From an uncultured Rickettsiales bacterium (GTDB lineage: Bacteria; Pseudomonadota; Alphaproteobacteria; Rickettsiales; UBA1997): DNA of 6,420 bases. The translations under genes were made by a program, and so were the position numbers. The notes below the pieces were generated by a model that did not search any database, had not been told where the DNA came from, and saw nothing but the letters and a program-made list of their open reading frames with translations. Of the stretch, positions 4,455-6,420 are shown piece by piece (the stretch's first letter is position 1; each line of letters opens with the position of its first letter). The stretch covers positions 1 through 6,420 of the forward strand of contig CAKVGI010000027.1 of assembly GCA_934747265.1 (NCBI GenBank), in the 5' to 3' direction.

Positions 4455-6293
4455 ATGTGTGGAATTTTTGGAATAGTCAGCAACGGTAATGTTGTTGATA
4501 AGTTAATTGGCGGTTTAAAATCTCTTGAATATAGAGGGTACGATTCTGCTGGAATAGCTATAATTAAAAATAACCAATTAGAAATTATAAAAAAAGTTGG
4601 AAAAGTTAGTGAATTGGAAAAAGCAATACCATCGGGTTTTGAATCTAATATTGGAATTGTTCATTCGCGATGGGCTACGCACGGTAAACCATCAGAAATA
4701 AATGCTCATCCGCATAATAGTTGCGATGGTTTGGTTTCTGTTGTTCATAATGGAATAATTGAAAATTATATTGAATTAAAAAAGGAACTAATAAAATTAG
4801 GTTATAATTTTAAAAGTGAAACCGACACGGAAGTTATTTCTAATTTAATCTCTTATTATTTAAAAACAGAAAAAGATAATATAAAAGCTTTTGAAAAAGC
4901 AATAAAAAAATTAAAGGGATCTTTTGGTTTGGCGGTGATTTTTGCTAATGATAATAAAAATTTATATTGTGCAAGACGTGGTTCGCCATTGCTATTAGGT
5001 ATTGGAAAAAATGAAAATTATGTATCTTCTGGCTTATCAGCTTTTACTGGATTGACAAATAAAATTATAACTCTTGAAGAGGATGAATTTGCTATTATTT
5101 CAAATAATGATTATAGAATTTTTGATAAAAATGGACAAAAAATTACAAAAAATATAGAGACAATTAGTATTGATAATATAAATGTAGATAAGGGTAATTT
5201 TGAACATTTTATGTTAAAAGAAATTTATGAAGCTCCAAAAGTTTTAAATCAAACGATTAAAGAATATATTGACATAAAAAATAAAAAATTGCTTTTTCCG
5301 CATTTTAATTTTGATTTAAAAAATATTAAGAAAATTAATATTATTTCTTGCGGTACGTCATATTATGCAAGTTTTATAGCTAAATATTTTATAGAGGACA
5401 TAGCTAAAATAAGAGTTGATATAGATATAGCCTCAGAGTTTAGATATAAAAATCCAATTTTATCTAATGATGAGATATCAATGTTTATTTCGCAATCTGG
5501 TGAAACAGCTGATACAATAGGCGCATTAAAATTATGTAGGGAAAATGGACAAAAAATAATATCAGTTGTAAATGTTTTACAAAGTAATATTGCATATAAT
5601 TCTGATATAGTCTTGAAAACACTTGCTGGTACGGAAGTTGGTGTTGCAAGTACAAAAGCTTTAATTGGACAACTTGCAGTGCTTTATATTTTTGCGTTAG
5701 AAATTGCAATATCAAAAAATACAATAAATGAAAATGAATATGAACAATATATAAACGATTTATTGGAATTGCCTAATATTATAGAAAATTTCTTAAAAGA
5801 AAATGATAATATTGAAAATATTAAGAATATTGCAAAAATTGTAAAAGACAATAATTTCTTTATGTTTATTGGTAGAAATATTTATTATCCAATTGCGTTG
5901 GAAGGTGCTTTAAAACTAAAAGAAATTAGTTATATACCTTGTGAAGGAATTGCAGCGGGTGAATTAAAGCATGGTCCTATTGCTTTAATAGATAAAAATA
6001 CTTATATATTTGCAATAAATCCTACAAGTAGTCTGTTTGAGAAAACGTTGTCAAATATTGAAGAAATTGTTGCAAGAGAAGGTAAAATAATTTTAATTAG
6101 CGATGAGAAAGGGGTTAAAGAATTATCCGATAAGATTACAAAAAGTATAGAAATTAAGACTAATGATAATAAAATGATGTCGGCGATTGAGTGTTTAATT
6201 CCTATTCAATTAATAGCTTACTATATTGCTTTAGAAAGAGGTAATAATATAGATAAACCACGTAATCTCGCTAAATCTGTTACAGTTGAATAA
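4455..6293 (+). CDS. glmS: GlmS, glutamine--fructose-6-phosphate aminotransferase (isomerizing)
   Basis: GlmS converts fructose-6-phosphate and glutamine to glucosamine-6-phosphate, the first step towards UDP-GlcNAc for peptidoglycan and lipid A. The 612-residue cytoplasmic protein has an N-terminal class II glutaminase domain (about 2-220) and two SIS sugar-isomerase domains (about 285-415 and 455-590). Cys2, the catalytic nucleophile once Met is removed, opens the hallmark MCGIFGI. HSRWATHG (70-77) and HNGIIEN (98-104) complete the glutaminase site. SCGTS (298-302) and SQSGET (346-351) bind sugar phosphate. GALKLKEISYI (484-494), GELKHGP (502-508) and the C-terminal NLAKSVTVE with Lys607 match the isomerase site of E. 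coli GlmS. The ATG at 4455 is certain because the nucleophile must follow it; an in-frame TTG at 4398 would bury it. All key residues are present, so the enzyme should be active. The upstream gap shows no glmS ribozyme. Confidence 0.98.
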   Translation: MCGIFGIVSNGNVVDKLIGGLKSLEYRGYDSAGIAIIKNNQLEIIKKVGKVSELEKAIPSGFESNIGIVHSRWATHGKPSEINAHPHNSCDGLVSVVHNGIIENYIELKKELIKLGYNFKSETDTEVISNLISYYLKTEKDNIKAFEKAIKKLKGSFGLAVIFANDNKNLYCARRGSPLLLGIGKNENYVSSGLSAFTGLTNKIITLEEDEFAIISNNDYRIFDKNGQKITKNIETISIDNINVDKGNFEHFMLKEIYEAPKVLNQTIKEYIDIKNKKLLFPHFNFDLKNIKKINIISCGTSYYASFIAKYFIEDIAKIRVDIDIASEFRYKNPILSNDEISMFISQSGETADTIGALKLCRENGQKIISVVNVLQSNIAYNSDIVLKTLAGTEVGVASTKALIGQLAVLYIFALEIAISKNTINENEYEQYINDLLELPNIIENFLKENDNIENIKNIAKIVKDNNFFMFIGRNIYYPIALEGALKLKEISYIPCEGIAAGELKHGPIALIDKNTYIFAINPTSSLFEKTLSNIEEIVAREGKIILISDEKGVKELSDKITKSIEIKTNDNKMMSAIECLIPIQLIAYYIALERGNNIDKPRNLAKSVTVE

Positions 6294-6300
6294 CAATTTT

Positions 6301-6332
6301 AAAGTAGGAGAAAAATCTTCTGCTACTTTTAA
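6301..6332 (+). terminator. Intrinsic terminator after glmS
   Basis: AAAGTAGGAGAA (6301-6312) pairs with TTCTGCTACTTT (6318-6329) around a five-base loop. That is a 12-position stem with a single G-G mismatch, and its end merges into TTTT (6327-6330) before AT-rich sequence. It starts seven bases after the glmS stop, as expected for the end of this transcript. The T-tract is short, so termination may be partial. Confidence 0.65.
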
Positions 6333-6343
6333 TATACATTTTC

Positions 6344-6371
6344 TTGACATTTTAATTTTCTTTTATATATT
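6344..6371 (+). promoter_or_regulatory. Sigma-70-type promoter for a gene beyond the right edge
   Basis: A perfect TTGACA (6344-6349) is followed after 16 bp by TATATT (6366-6371, five of six consensus bases). It lies just after the glmS terminator and points out of the window; no start codon with a convincing reading frame is visible in the last 50 bases. A consensus -35 box is the best promoter element in the window, so the downstream gene may be strongly expressed. The last 40 bases also repeat ATAGTTGT (6382 and 6404). Confidence 0.5.
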
Positions 6372-6420
6372 AATAGTGTTTATAGTTGTGTATATAATTA
6401 TTAATAGTTGTATTATTTTG

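Overview
The window is a stretch of an AT-rich, gene-sparse bacterial chromosome with four protein genes and one tRNA, all housekeeping and mostly concerned with the cell envelope. A full-length BamA with an outer-membrane beta-barrel indicates a Gram-negative cell. The alphaproteobacterial look of FtsQ and BamA, together with a small protein that I recognise as the DUF2610 family (best known from Rickettsiales), point to an obligate intracellular alphaproteobacterium of the order Rickettsiales or a close relative. The order-level assignment is inference from gene content and composition.

Layout. Bases 1-731 hold no gene I can support. They contain an AT-rich left part with G-runs, a 15-bp near-perfect palindrome (256-288), and a degenerate tandem array of about seven 35-48 bp hairpin units (about 304-615). 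The array is visibly richer in G and C than everything around it. A weak terminator for the leftward transcript follows at 671-703. Leftward genes: tRNA-Glu (3048-3122) with its own promoter, then bamA (732-3020) only 27 nt behind it. The two probably share a transcript. The tRNA carries a CTC anticodon, which is unexpected for an AT-rich genome, and bamA appears to begin at a TTG inside a small hairpin. Rightward genes: a DUF2610 protein (3230-3532) whose stop overlaps the start of ftsQ (3532-4362), then glmS (4455-6293), a terminator, and at the right edge a good sigma-70-type promoter for something outside the window. The 107 bp between tRNA-Glu and the DUF2610 gene carry divergent promoters.

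How the genes fit together. GlmS makes glucosamine-6-phosphate, the precursor of UDP-GlcNAc for peptidoglycan and lipid A. FtsQ is the divisome scaffold that couples septal peptidoglycan synthesis to division. BamA inserts outer-membrane proteins. The window therefore argues for a cell that keeps a working Gram-negative envelope and FtsQ-dependent division. Both ftsQ and bamA sit away from their usual partners (ddl/murB/ftsA; rseP/skp/lpxD), which suggests extensive rearrangement.

I found no clear novel system. The items most worth following up are the hairpin array, the tRNA-Glu(CTC)-bamA arrangement, and the coupling of an uncharacterised small protein to ftsQ.
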